From: Planctomycetota bacterium
Lineage (GTDB): Bacteria; Planctomycetota; Planctomycetia; Planctomycetales; Planctomycetaceae
DNA length: 7,484 nt
Assembly (NCBI GenBank): GCA_023429275.1
Contig: JAEYWB010000188.1
Coordinates: 1 to 7,484, forward strand
Reading direction: 5' to 3'
Shown here: one piece after another, positions 1 to 5,534 of the stretch
Numbering within the stretch: the stretch's first letter is position 1
Layout of the letters: each line of letters opens with the position of its first letter
Made by a program: the position numbers and the translations under genes
Notes under the pieces: generated by a model
Told to the model about the DNA's origin: nothing
Seen by the model: the letters and a program-made list of their open reading frames with translations, nothing else
Database searches by the model: none

Positions 1-1185
1 GTCGAGCTCATCGACACGCTGCCGCTCGCAAAGGAGATGCACCACCACATCCTCAACCACCGCGAGCTCTACGGCCTTCCCCGCAAGTTCAACATCGCTT
101 TCGACGGCGGCGGCGCGATCGCGACCCTCGAGGACACGAACGACATCGGCTTTCAGGCGGTCCGCGTCACCGCGGCTCAGGCTGACGCCGAACTCCCCGC
201 CGGGATCTACTTCCGGTTGACCCTGGGAGGCATCACAGGCCACAAGGATTTCGCCCGCGACACGGGTGTCCTGCTCACCCCGGACGAGTGTGTCGGCGTC
301 GCCGACGCGATCCTGCGGGTGTTCCTCGACCATGGCGACCGGACCGACCGAAACAAGGCCCGCCTCAAGTACGTGCTCGACAGCTGGGGATTCCCAAGGT
401 TCGTCGAGGCGGTCGAGAAACAGCTCGGACGCACCCTTCGAAAGCTCCCGGCCGAGCGGTACGAGGTTCCCTCCGCGCCGGACCGCTGGGCGCACGTCGG
501 AATCCACGCCCAGAAGCAGCCGGGGCGGTCGTACGTCGGTGTCGTCCTGCCGGTCGGTCGGATGACGTGCGAGCAGGCTCGGGCTGTGGCCGCGATCTCC
601 GACCGCTACGGCTCGGGGCGGCTGAGGCTCACTGTCTGGCAGAACCTCCTCATCCCTGACATCCGCAACGAGGTTCTTGAGTCGGTCCAGCAGGAGATCG
701 AAGCGGCCGGCCTCGAGTGGAACGCGTCGTCGTTTCGGGCCGGGCTGGTCGCCTGCACCGGAAACGCCGGCTGCAAGTTCGCCGCGGCGAACACCAAGGG
801 ACAGGCGATGCAGCTCGCCGCCTACCTCGAGGAGAGGTTCGACCTCGACGTCCCGATCAACATCCACCTCACCGGCTGCCCCAACAGTTGCGCCCAGCAC
901 TTCATCGGCGACATCGGGTTCCGGGGGACGAAGGTCGAAGTCGGTGAAGAGATGGTTGAGGGATACGAGATCGTGGTCGGCGGCGGATACGCCGACCGGC
1001 AGAACATCGCCCGGCAGCTCTTCCCGCAGGTCCCCTTCGACGACATCCCTCCGATCGTCGAGCGGCTCATCAGCCATTACCTCGACGAGCGGGAAGGGCA
1101 GGAGCCGTTCTCGGACTTTGCGAACCGTCAGCCGATCGAGCGCCTGCGAAGCGTCGCCGGTGCGACGCTCGTGACCGCCAATTGA
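1..1185 (+). CDS. nirA: Ferredoxin-type nitrite/sulfite reductase (NirA family), 5'-truncated by window edge
   Basis: Siroheme/4Fe-4S reductase of the NirA family, which reduces nitrite to ammonium (or sulfite to sulfide) by six electrons in the cytoplasm. The frame is open from base 1 through the Met at 37, so that Met is internal and roughly the first third of the protein lies outside the window. Numbering from the Met at 37, the cluster/siroheme ligands are C240 and C246 (C-x5-C in ACTGNAGC) and C281 and C285 (C-x3-C in TGCPNSCAQ). Upstream are a conserved [18 protein letters not shown] stretch (101-118) and the siroheme-site-like [10 protein letters not shown] (195-204). The [14 protein letters not shown] form resembles NirA-family and CobG-like proteins more than CysI. 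The C-terminus is complete (TGA at 1183). A partner reductase gene follows 101 nt downstream, supporting an assimilatory nitrite role. Sulfite reductase is the main alternative; sequence alone does not settle the substrate. Confidence 0.88.
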   Translation, partial: VELIDTLPLAKEMHHHILNHRELYGLPRKFNIAFDGGGAIATLEDTNDIGFQAVRVTAAQADAELPAGIYFRLTLGGITGHKDFARDTGVLLTPDECVGVADAILRVFLDHGDRTDRNKARLKYVLDSWGFPRFVEAVEKQLGRTLRKLPAERYEVPSAPDRWAHVGIHAQKQPGRSYVGVVLPVGRMTCEQARAVAAISDRYGSGRLRLTVWQNLLIPDIRNEVLESVQQEIEAAGLEWNASSFRAGLVACTGNAGCKFAAANTKGQAMQLAAYLEERFDLDVPINIHLTGCPNSCAQHFIGDIGFRGTKVEVGEEMVEGYEIVVGGGYADRQNIARQLFPQVPFDDIPPIVERLISHYLDEREGQEPFSDFANRQPIERLRSVAGATLVTAN

Positions 1186-1190
1186 AAAGT

Positions 1191-1258
1191 TTTTTGCCAC
1201 AGAGAGCACAGAGGACACAGAGCATGTGATGCGAACTCCGTGCTCTCTGTGGCGAAAA
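1191..1258. repeat. Intergenic inverted-repeat element, copy 1 (9-nt-phased CACAGAG heptamers)
   Basis: This element fills most of the gap between the reductase genes, starting 5 nt after the nirA stop. Left-arm heptamers CACAGAG begin at 1198, 1207 and 1216, exactly 9 nt apart. The right arm has CTCCGTG at 1236 and CTCTGTG at 1245, also 9 nt apart. The arms pair perfectly over 14 bp (1196-1209 with 1240-1253). Pairing extends outward through a T.G wobble and T/A pairs to 1191/1258, and inward past one mismatch to 1213/1236, leaving a 22-nt loop. The T-run is on the 5' side and the A-run on the 3' side, the reverse of an intrinsic terminator. A related copy lies at 3111-3163. Confidence 0.85.
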
Positions 1259-1276
1259 GGTATTCGAGGATTTACC

Positions 1277-1280
1277 GGAG
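1277..1280 (+). promoter_or_regulatory. Ribosome binding site of the flavoprotein gene
   Basis: GGAG lies 6 nt before the ATG at 1287, inside the sequence ACCGGAGACCGCC. It supports this Met as the start, as does the recognisable conserved N-terminal segment that follows. Confidence 0.65.
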
Positions 1281-1286
1281 ACCGCC

Positions 1287-3050
1287 ATGGCTGTTCATTA
1301 TTCGATCATTCCGGAATCGGCCCCGTTCAATGATGAGCAGCGGGCCTGGCTGAATGGCTTCCTGGCGGGATGGATCGGTCTTCCAGGGAGCGGCAGCGGG
1401 GCGGCGGGAGCTGCGGTCGCGGCGTCCGTGGCGACCGCTCTTCTTGACGGATCGCCGGCCGCTCCGGCGGAGGCGACGGAGGCCGAAGAGGACTTCCCCT
1501 GGCACGACTCGTCTCTCTCGCTGTCGGACCGGCTGCAGCTGGCCGAAGGTCGCCCGATGCCACGGCGGCTGATGGCCGCGATGGCCCAGCTCAACTGCGG
1601 CTCCTGCGGCTACGACTGCCGCCGCTACGCCGAGGCGATCGCCAGCGGCGAAGAGAAGAGCCTGAAGCTCTGCTCGCCGGGGGGCAAGGAGACGGCCAGG
1701 GTGCTCAAGGAACTCGTCTCGCTCGATCTCGGCACCGCCTCGACGAATGGCCACTCGACCAACGGCCACTCTTCGAACGGACACCCGGTCGACAAGGGGG
1801 CCGCGACAAATGGGCACCCGATCGTCAATGGACAGACTGCCGCGACCGGGGCTCGTCTCCTTGATCCCCCTGTGAAGAAAACGCCAACCGGAAGCTTCTC
1901 GCCCACCTCCACCCCGGCTCCGGCGCCTTCGAAGTGGTCGCGGACGAACCCGTTCCACGCGACAGTCCTCGCGATCCGGAACCTGAACGGCGAAGGCTCC
2001 GCCAAGCAGACGTCGCACGTCGAGCTCTCCCTTGCCGGGGGAGATCTGTCCTATGAAGTCGGGGACGCGCTCGGGGTCTATCCGACCAACTGCAGGGTGC
2101 TCGTTCAGGCGATCCTGGATCGGCTCCGCGCCACAGGAGATGAGCCGGTCAAGTTCGACGGGGTCCCGATGCCCCTCTCTCAGGCCCTGTTCGAACGCGT
2201 CTGCCTGACGGAGATTGGTGACGAGCTCCTGGAGCGGCTCGCGGAGGGCTGCGCCGACGCAACGGAGGCGGCCCGGATCCGCAGCTATTACCTGGATGAC
2301 TCCGAGCCGATCGAGGGTTGGGACGTTCTTGAGCTGCTGAATCATTGTCCCTCGGTCACGCTGACCGCCGCCGAGCTCATCGGGAATCTGTCGCCACTGC
2401 GGCCGCGGCTCTATTCGATCAGCAGCTCGCTCAAGGCGCATGCAGGGCAGGTCCACCTGACGGTCGGCCGCGTTGCGTGGGCATTCCGCGACCGCAGCCG
2501 GAAGGGGGTCGCGTCGACGATGTTCTCGGATCGCCTCAAGCCGGGGAACACCGTCCGGGTCTTCGTCCACAAGGCGCACGGCTTCTCGGTGCCGACCGAT
2601 CTCGAGCGGCCGATGATCATGATCGGGCCGGGGACAGGGATCGCACCCTTCCGCGCGTTCCTTCAGGAGCGGCGCGCGACGGGGGCCGCGGGAAAGAACT
2701 GGCTGTTCTTCGGCGACCAGCAGTCCGCGACCGACTTCCTCTATCGGGAGGAGCTCCACGAGCTGCAGCAGGCGGGAGTCCTGACGCGGCTCGACGTCGC
2801 GTTCAGCCGAGACCAGGCGGAGAAGATCTACGTCCAGAACAGGATGCTCGAGCACGGGGCGGCGTTCTGGCAGTGGCTCGACGAAGGGGGGCACGTCTAT
2901 GTCTGTGGCGACGCGAAGCGGATGGCGGTCGATGTCGACCGGGCTCTCCGGCAGATCGTCGCCGAGCACGGAAGGATGTCGGCGCCCGAGGCGGACGCCT
3001 ACGTCGCCCGGATGGCGAGCGAGAAGCGGTACTGCCGGGATGTCTACTGA
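1287..3050 (+). CDS. NADPH-dependent Fe-S/FAD reductase (annotated in relatives as sulfite reductase subunit alpha), likely electron donor to NirA
   Basis: A 587-residue reductase related to CysJ/cytochrome P450 reductase but without a flavodoxin domain. Domain order: N-terminal segment with EQRAWLNGFLAGW (17-29); Ala/Gly-rich linker (32-66); a four-cysteine Fe-S domain, C104-x2-C107-x3-C111-x17-C129 ending in CSPGGKE, like the 4Fe-4S module (Pfam FeS type) of RnfB and corrinoid proteins; an Asn-Gly-His repeat linker (152-182) and Pro/Ser/Thr linker; an FAD domain from about 221 with RLYS (374-377) and GVAST (407-411); and an NADP domain with GPGTGIAPFRAF (447-458), SR (507-508), KIYVQ (513-517), VCGD (539-542) and terminal Tyr587. 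The SR...K-x-Y pattern is the usual 2'-phosphate site, indicating NADPH. Downstream of nirA on the same strand, it probably passes electrons NADPH to FAD to Fe-S to siroheme. A role in sulfite reduction is possible. The symbol cysJ would mislead because the FMN domain is absent. Confidence 0.88.
   Translation: MAVHYSIIPESAPFNDEQRAWLNGFLAGWIGLPGSGSGAAGAAVAASVATALLDGSPAAPAEATEAEEDFPWHDSSLSLSDRLQLAEGRPMPRRLMAAMAQLNCGSCGYDCRRYAEAIASGEEKSLKLCSPGGKETARVLKELVSLDLGTASTNGHSTNGHSSNGHPVDKGAATNGHPIVNGQTAATGARLLDPPVKKTPTGSFSPTSTPAPAPSKWSRTNPFHATVLAIRNLNGEGSAKQTSHVELSLAGGDLSYEVGDALGVYPTNCRVLVQAILDRLRATGDEPVKFDGVPMPLSQALFERVCLTEIGDELLERLAEGCADATEAARIRSYYLDDSEPIEGWDVLELLNHCPSVTLTAAELIGNLSPLRPRLYSISSSLKAHAGQVHLTVGRVAWAFRDRSRKGVASTMFSDRLKPGNTVRVFVHKAHGFSVPTDLERPMIMIGPGTGIAPFRAFLQERRATGAAGKNWLFFGDQQSATDFLYREELHELQQAGVLTRLDVAFSRDQAEKIYVQNRMLEHGAAFWQWLDEGGHVYVCGDAKRMAVDVDRALRQIVAEHGRMSAPEADAYVARMASEKRYCRDVY
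1743..1832 (+). repeat. In-gene Asn-Gly-His repeat linker
   Basis: Codes for residues 153-182 of the flavoprotein. NGH occurs at 154-156, 159-161, 164-166 and 175-177, plus a degenerate NG at 181-182. The first three are spaced exactly five residues (15 nt) apart. Codon choice varies between units (AAT/AAC, GGC/GGA), so the repeat is better conserved at protein than DNA level. It lies between the Fe-S module and the FAD domain and is probably a flexible tether; the histidines could bind metal, but nothing in the sequence proves that. Confidence 0.75.
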
Positions 3051-3110
3051 GAACCACCAGGCAGAAAGCCATTTCATCACACGATCGCCTGATCGACAGA
3101 CGACGAAGTT

Positions 3111-3163
3111 CTGCCACAGAGAACACAGAGAGCTCTCTGTGGCCTCCGTGCACTCTGTGGCAG
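3111..3163. repeat. Intergenic inverted-repeat element, copy 2 (9-nt-phased CACAGAG heptamers)
   Basis: It lies 60 nt after the flavoprotein stop. CACAGAG heptamers start at 3115 and 3124; complementary heptamers start at 3135 (CTCTGTG), 3144 (CTCCGTG) and 3153 (CTCTGTG), all in a 9-nt phase within each arm. Outer arms 3111-3121 and 3153-3163 are perfect 11-bp inverted repeats. Inside them, 3124-3141 is an 18-nt perfect palindrome with no loop. The same heptamers and the same CTCCGTG variant occur in copy 1 at 1191-1258, so the two are members of one family. No T-tract follows, so a terminator role is not supported. Confidence 0.85.
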
Positions 3164-3182
3164 ATGACGTCTTGAACAGCCT

Positions 3183-3217
3183 CTCAGCGGCAGCGAGCTC
3201 CTTGGCGGGCCGCTGAG
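3183..3217. other. Hairpin in the 3051-3265 intergenic region
   Basis: CTCAGCGGC (3183-3191) pairs perfectly with GCCGCTGAG (3209-3217), a 9-bp G+C-rich stem with a 17-nt loop. No T-run follows on either strand. It lies between inverted-repeat copy 2 and the serine hydrolase gene and could be part of its leader or a weak transcription-attenuating structure. Function unknown; in DNA of this composition a chance stem is possible. Confidence 0.35.
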
Positions 3218-3252
3218 GCCCGTACAGAATGTCCGGCGAGACTCTTTCTCCC

Positions 3253-3256
3253 GGAG
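3253..3256 (+). promoter_or_regulatory. Ribosome binding site of the serine hydrolase gene
   Basis: GGAG is 9 nt before the ATG at 3266. This start places a hydrophobic signal sequence at the very N-terminus, which supports it over later Met codons. Confidence 0.6.
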
Positions 3257-3265
3257 ATCGAACGC

Positions 3266-5410
3266 ATGCCTCGCTGCTGTTCCCTGCTGGTCCTTCTGTC
3301 GGCGCTCTTCCTCTCAAGTCCCTCGCGCGGCGACAGGCCCCCTACCGCCGGGCAAGAGGGTGACGAAGCAAAAACGATGGCGGCCGGGGCGCAGTTCGAC
3401 CGCGAGAGGCTCGAAGCGATCGGTCCGCGGCTTGCGGCCTTCGTCCAGAAGAACGAGATCTCCGGCGCCGTGGCGCTCGTCGCCACCGCCGACGGCGTGG
3501 CGCATGTCGCCATTGTTGGCCAGGCGGACATCGCCAGCGGACGGCCGATGGAAGAGGAGACGATCTTCCGCATCGCCTCGATGACGAAGCCGATCACCGC
3601 GACCGCTCTCATGCAGCTTGTCGAAGCGGGAAAGTTGGCGGTCGACGACCCGGTGTCAAAGCACATTCCCTCGTTCGGCGGGATGAAGACGAAGGAGGGC
3701 AAAGCGGCGCGGGACGTCATGATCCGGGAGATCCTTTCTCATACGGCCGGTCTCGCCCAGCCGGACCGTGAGGACTACCGAAACTTCACGCTCGCCGAAA
3801 TCGCCGACCGGATCTCCGCGAACCCGCTCGAATTCGAACCGGGGACACAGTGGAAGTATTCGAGCGGCCTGACGGTCGCCGGCCGGCTGGTCGAGATCGC
3901 CTCGGGCGAGAGCTTCGCCGACTACGTCGACAGGCACATCTGCCGTCCTTTCGGGATGACCGACACGACCTTCCGGCTCAAGCCCGAGCAGGCGAAACGG
4001 CTCGCGGTGACGTACAAGCCCGCAAAGAAGGCCAAGGGGGCCGGGCCTGCCCTTGAGGCTGTCGAGATCCCGGACCCGACACAGGCGGTCACGCCGAACC
4101 CCTCCGGAAGCCTCTACTCGACCGCGGGGGACATGGCGAAGTTCTACCAGGCGATCCTCCGCGGCGGCGCGCTTGGCGAGACGCGGATCCTCTCCGCCGA
4201 GGGGGTCCGGCGGATGCTGACGAAGGAGACGGAGGGGCTCACCACCGGCTTCACGCCGGGGAACTTCTGGGGGCTCGGGTGGTGTGTCGTCGAGCGACCG
4301 CAGGGGGTGACGCGGCTTCTCAGCCCCGGCACGTACGGCCACGGCGGGGCGTTCGGCACGCAGGGATGGACCGACCCGCGGCGGGGGCTGATTCTTGTGC
4401 TGATGATCCAGCGGACGGAGTTCGGTAACAGCGACGGCTCCGACGTCCGCGATGCCTTCAATGAAGGGGCGGTGGCGGCCTTCCGGGGAACCGAGACGAA
4501 GCAGGCCCGGTTCGTCCCGTTCGCCAACTACAAGGGGGCGATCGAGCTGGCGCGCGGGGATGCGAAGGCGGTTCTCTGCCCCGAGGTCGGCGGCCGCGTC
4601 CTCTCCTTCACGGCAGGCGGAATGGAATCGATGTTCCTCGACGAGAAGGAACGGGAGTGGGCGCCGGGCCTCCCGCCGAATGCCTCCGCCGGGCGGTTCG
4701 ACTTCGGGCCGGAACTGACTGTACCCGCGCACCCGGAGATCTGGTCCGGTCCCTGGACCGCGGAGATCACCGGCGAAAGCTCGGCCCGGCTCACGAGCGG
4801 GAAAGGGGGGACGTCAGGGATGCAGCTCGTTCGCGACTTCGAACTGCGTCAGAAGAAGACGGGCGGTCCCGTCGAGCTCGTCTGCACGCAGACGATGATG
4901 AACGTCTCCCGCGAGACCCGCGAAGTCTGTCACTGGGGGCGATCGTTCTCGCCGGGGGGCGGAGTCTGCCTTGTTCCCCTCAAGGGCCAGAGCCGGTTCC
5001 CGAGCCGGTACGCGATGTACGAGGACTCGGCGATCATCAACGTCCGCAACACCGACGACCAGATTCGTGTCCGGGAGGACTTCCTCGAGATCCTCTCACC
5101 GCCGCGGAAGCCCAAGCTCGGTTTCGACTCGCAGGCAGGAGCCCTGGCCTACGTCCTGCCGGGCGGGGGACTGTTCGTCAAGAAGTTCGCGGTCGATCCC
5201 GACCGGGTCTATAACGAAGCGGCGGGACTGACCCTTTCGGTCTGGTATCCCCCGGGCCCGCGGATCGAGCTCGAGCCGATCGGTCCCCGCGAGCGGCTGG
5301 CGCCGGGCGAGGTCGCTTCCTTCACCGAAGAGTGGAGCCTGCATCCGTTTCCGGCTCCTCGCGCCGGTGAACCGGTCGACCTCGAAGCGGTGCGGAAGAT
5401 TCTCGACTGA
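3266..5410 (+). CDS. Secreted beta-lactamase-family serine hydrolase fused to a C-terminal mutarotase-like domain
   Basis: A 714-residue exported protein. Residues 1-22 form a signal peptide (Arg3, hydrophobic SLLVLLSALFL, SPSRG before a likely cleavage site); no lipobox is seen despite C4-C5. Residues about 45-405 are a serine hydrolase of the class C beta-lactamase/EstB/penicillin-binding-protein type: S105-M-T-K108 is the SxxK nucleophile motif, Y198-S-S the second motif, and H359-G-G probably replaces the KTG box. This family includes esterases, D-aminopeptidases and beta-lactamases, so the substrate cannot be named. Residues about 415-695 are a separate beta-rich domain with GGRVLSF (442-448), CHWGRSFSPGGG (555-566), RVYNEAAGLTLSVWYP (647-662) and ELEPIGPRERLAPGE (668-682). 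I recognise these as resembling galactose-mutarotase-like folds (DUF4380 type), less certainly than the hydrolase call. An ordinary member would end near residue 400. It has its own ribosome site and a 215-nt upstream gap, so it is probably a separate transcription unit. Confidence 0.85.
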   Translation: MPRCCSLLVLLSALFLSSPSRGDRPPTAGQEGDEAKTMAAGAQFDRERLEAIGPRLAAFVQKNEISGAVALVATADGVAHVAIVGQADIASGRPMEEETIFRIASMTKPITATALMQLVEAGKLAVDDPVSKHIPSFGGMKTKEGKAARDVMIREILSHTAGLAQPDREDYRNFTLAEIADRISANPLEFEPGTQWKYSSGLTVAGRLVEIASGESFADYVDRHICRPFGMTDTTFRLKPEQAKRLAVTYKPAKKAKGAGPALEAVEIPDPTQAVTPNPSGSLYSTAGDMAKFYQAILRGGALGETRILSAEGVRRMLTKETEGLTTGFTPGNFWGLGWCVVERPQGVTRLLSPGTYGHGGAFGTQGWTDPRRGLILVLMIQRTEFGNSDGSDVRDAFNEGAVAAFRGTETKQARFVPFANYKGAIELARGDAKAVLCPEVGGRVLSFTAGGMESMFLDEKEREWAPGLPPNASAGRFDFGPELTVPAHPEIWSGPWTAEITGESSARLTSGKGGTSGMQLVRDFELRQKKTGGPVELVCTQTMMNVSRETREVCHWGRSFSPGGGVCLVPLKGQSRFPSRYAMYEDSAIINVRNTDDQIRVREDFLEILSPPRKPKLGFDSQAGALAYVLPGGGLFVKKFAVDPDRVYNEAAGLTLSVWYPPGPRIELEPIGPRERLAPGEVASFTEEWSLHPFPAPRAGEPVDLEAVRKILD

Positions 5411-5464
5411 GAAGCGGAAGTTCCGCAGCAGCGGGAGCGTCGCAACCCGCTCGCCCCTCTCAAT

Positions 5465-5501
5465 AAAAAACCGTGCGTCCCATAATCACGGGACGCACGG
5501 T
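5465..5501 (-). terminator. Rho-independent terminator of the minus-strand Gly-rich protein gene
   Basis: CCGTGCGTCCC (5471-5481) and GGGACGCACGG (5490-5500) form a perfect 11-bp stem, 12 bp with A5470-T5501, around an 8-nt loop. Read on the minus strand the stem is followed at once by six T residues (complement of 5465-5470), the classical intrinsic terminator layout, beginning about 34 nt after the stop of the minus-strand gene. On the plus strand no T-tract follows, so termination of the serine hydrolase transcript here would be weaker. The rest of 5411-5464 shows only two short stems (5414-5426, 5430-5451). Confidence 0.9.
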
Positions 5502-5534
5502 CATGGATTCAGCAGCAGCCAGGGAAATCGCCTG

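Noticed and set aside
1191..1258. Inverted repeat read as a rho-independent terminator of nirA
   Set aside because: The T-run precedes the stem and an A-run follows it, which is the wrong polarity on both strands; no U-tract follows the 3' arm.
1191..3163. CRISPR-like array from the regularly spaced heptamers
   Set aside because: Units are 7 nt with 2-nt gaps and switch to the complementary orientation midway. There are no spacers of CRISPR length and no cas genes.
1191..3163. A composite mobile element with the two inverted-repeat copies as ends of a transposon carrying the flavoprotein gene
   Set aside because: No transposase, no target-site duplication found at the outer edges, and the enclosed gene is a natural partner of nirA outside the interval. 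Independent dispersed repeats are the simpler reading.
2345..3175. A 276-codon plus-strand frame overlapping the flavoprotein in another frame
   Set aside because: Its translation is Arg/Ala-rich without motifs and it ends in the repeat element, whose 9-nt period keeps frames open artificially.
3202..3230. Possible sigma-70-like promoter, TTGGCG - 17 nt - CAGAAT, upstream of the serine hydrolase
   Set aside because: Only four of six matches in each box, and the -35 candidate overlaps the hairpin at 3183-3217. Such matches arise often by chance and planctomycete promoters are poorly defined.
1272..3317. A 681-codon open frame on the minus strand antisense to the flavoprotein gene
   Set aside because: It mirrors the codon pattern of the well-supported plus-strand gene, is rich in Arg/Pro/Gly with no recognisable domain, and runs through both the coding region and inverted-repeat copy 2. 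Long antisense frames are expected in G+C-rich coding DNA.
3656..4732. A 358-codon open frame on the minus strand antisense to the serine hydrolase
   Set aside because: Same reasoning: Arg/Pro/Leu-rich translation with no motif, lying wholly inside a gene with clear catalytic motifs.
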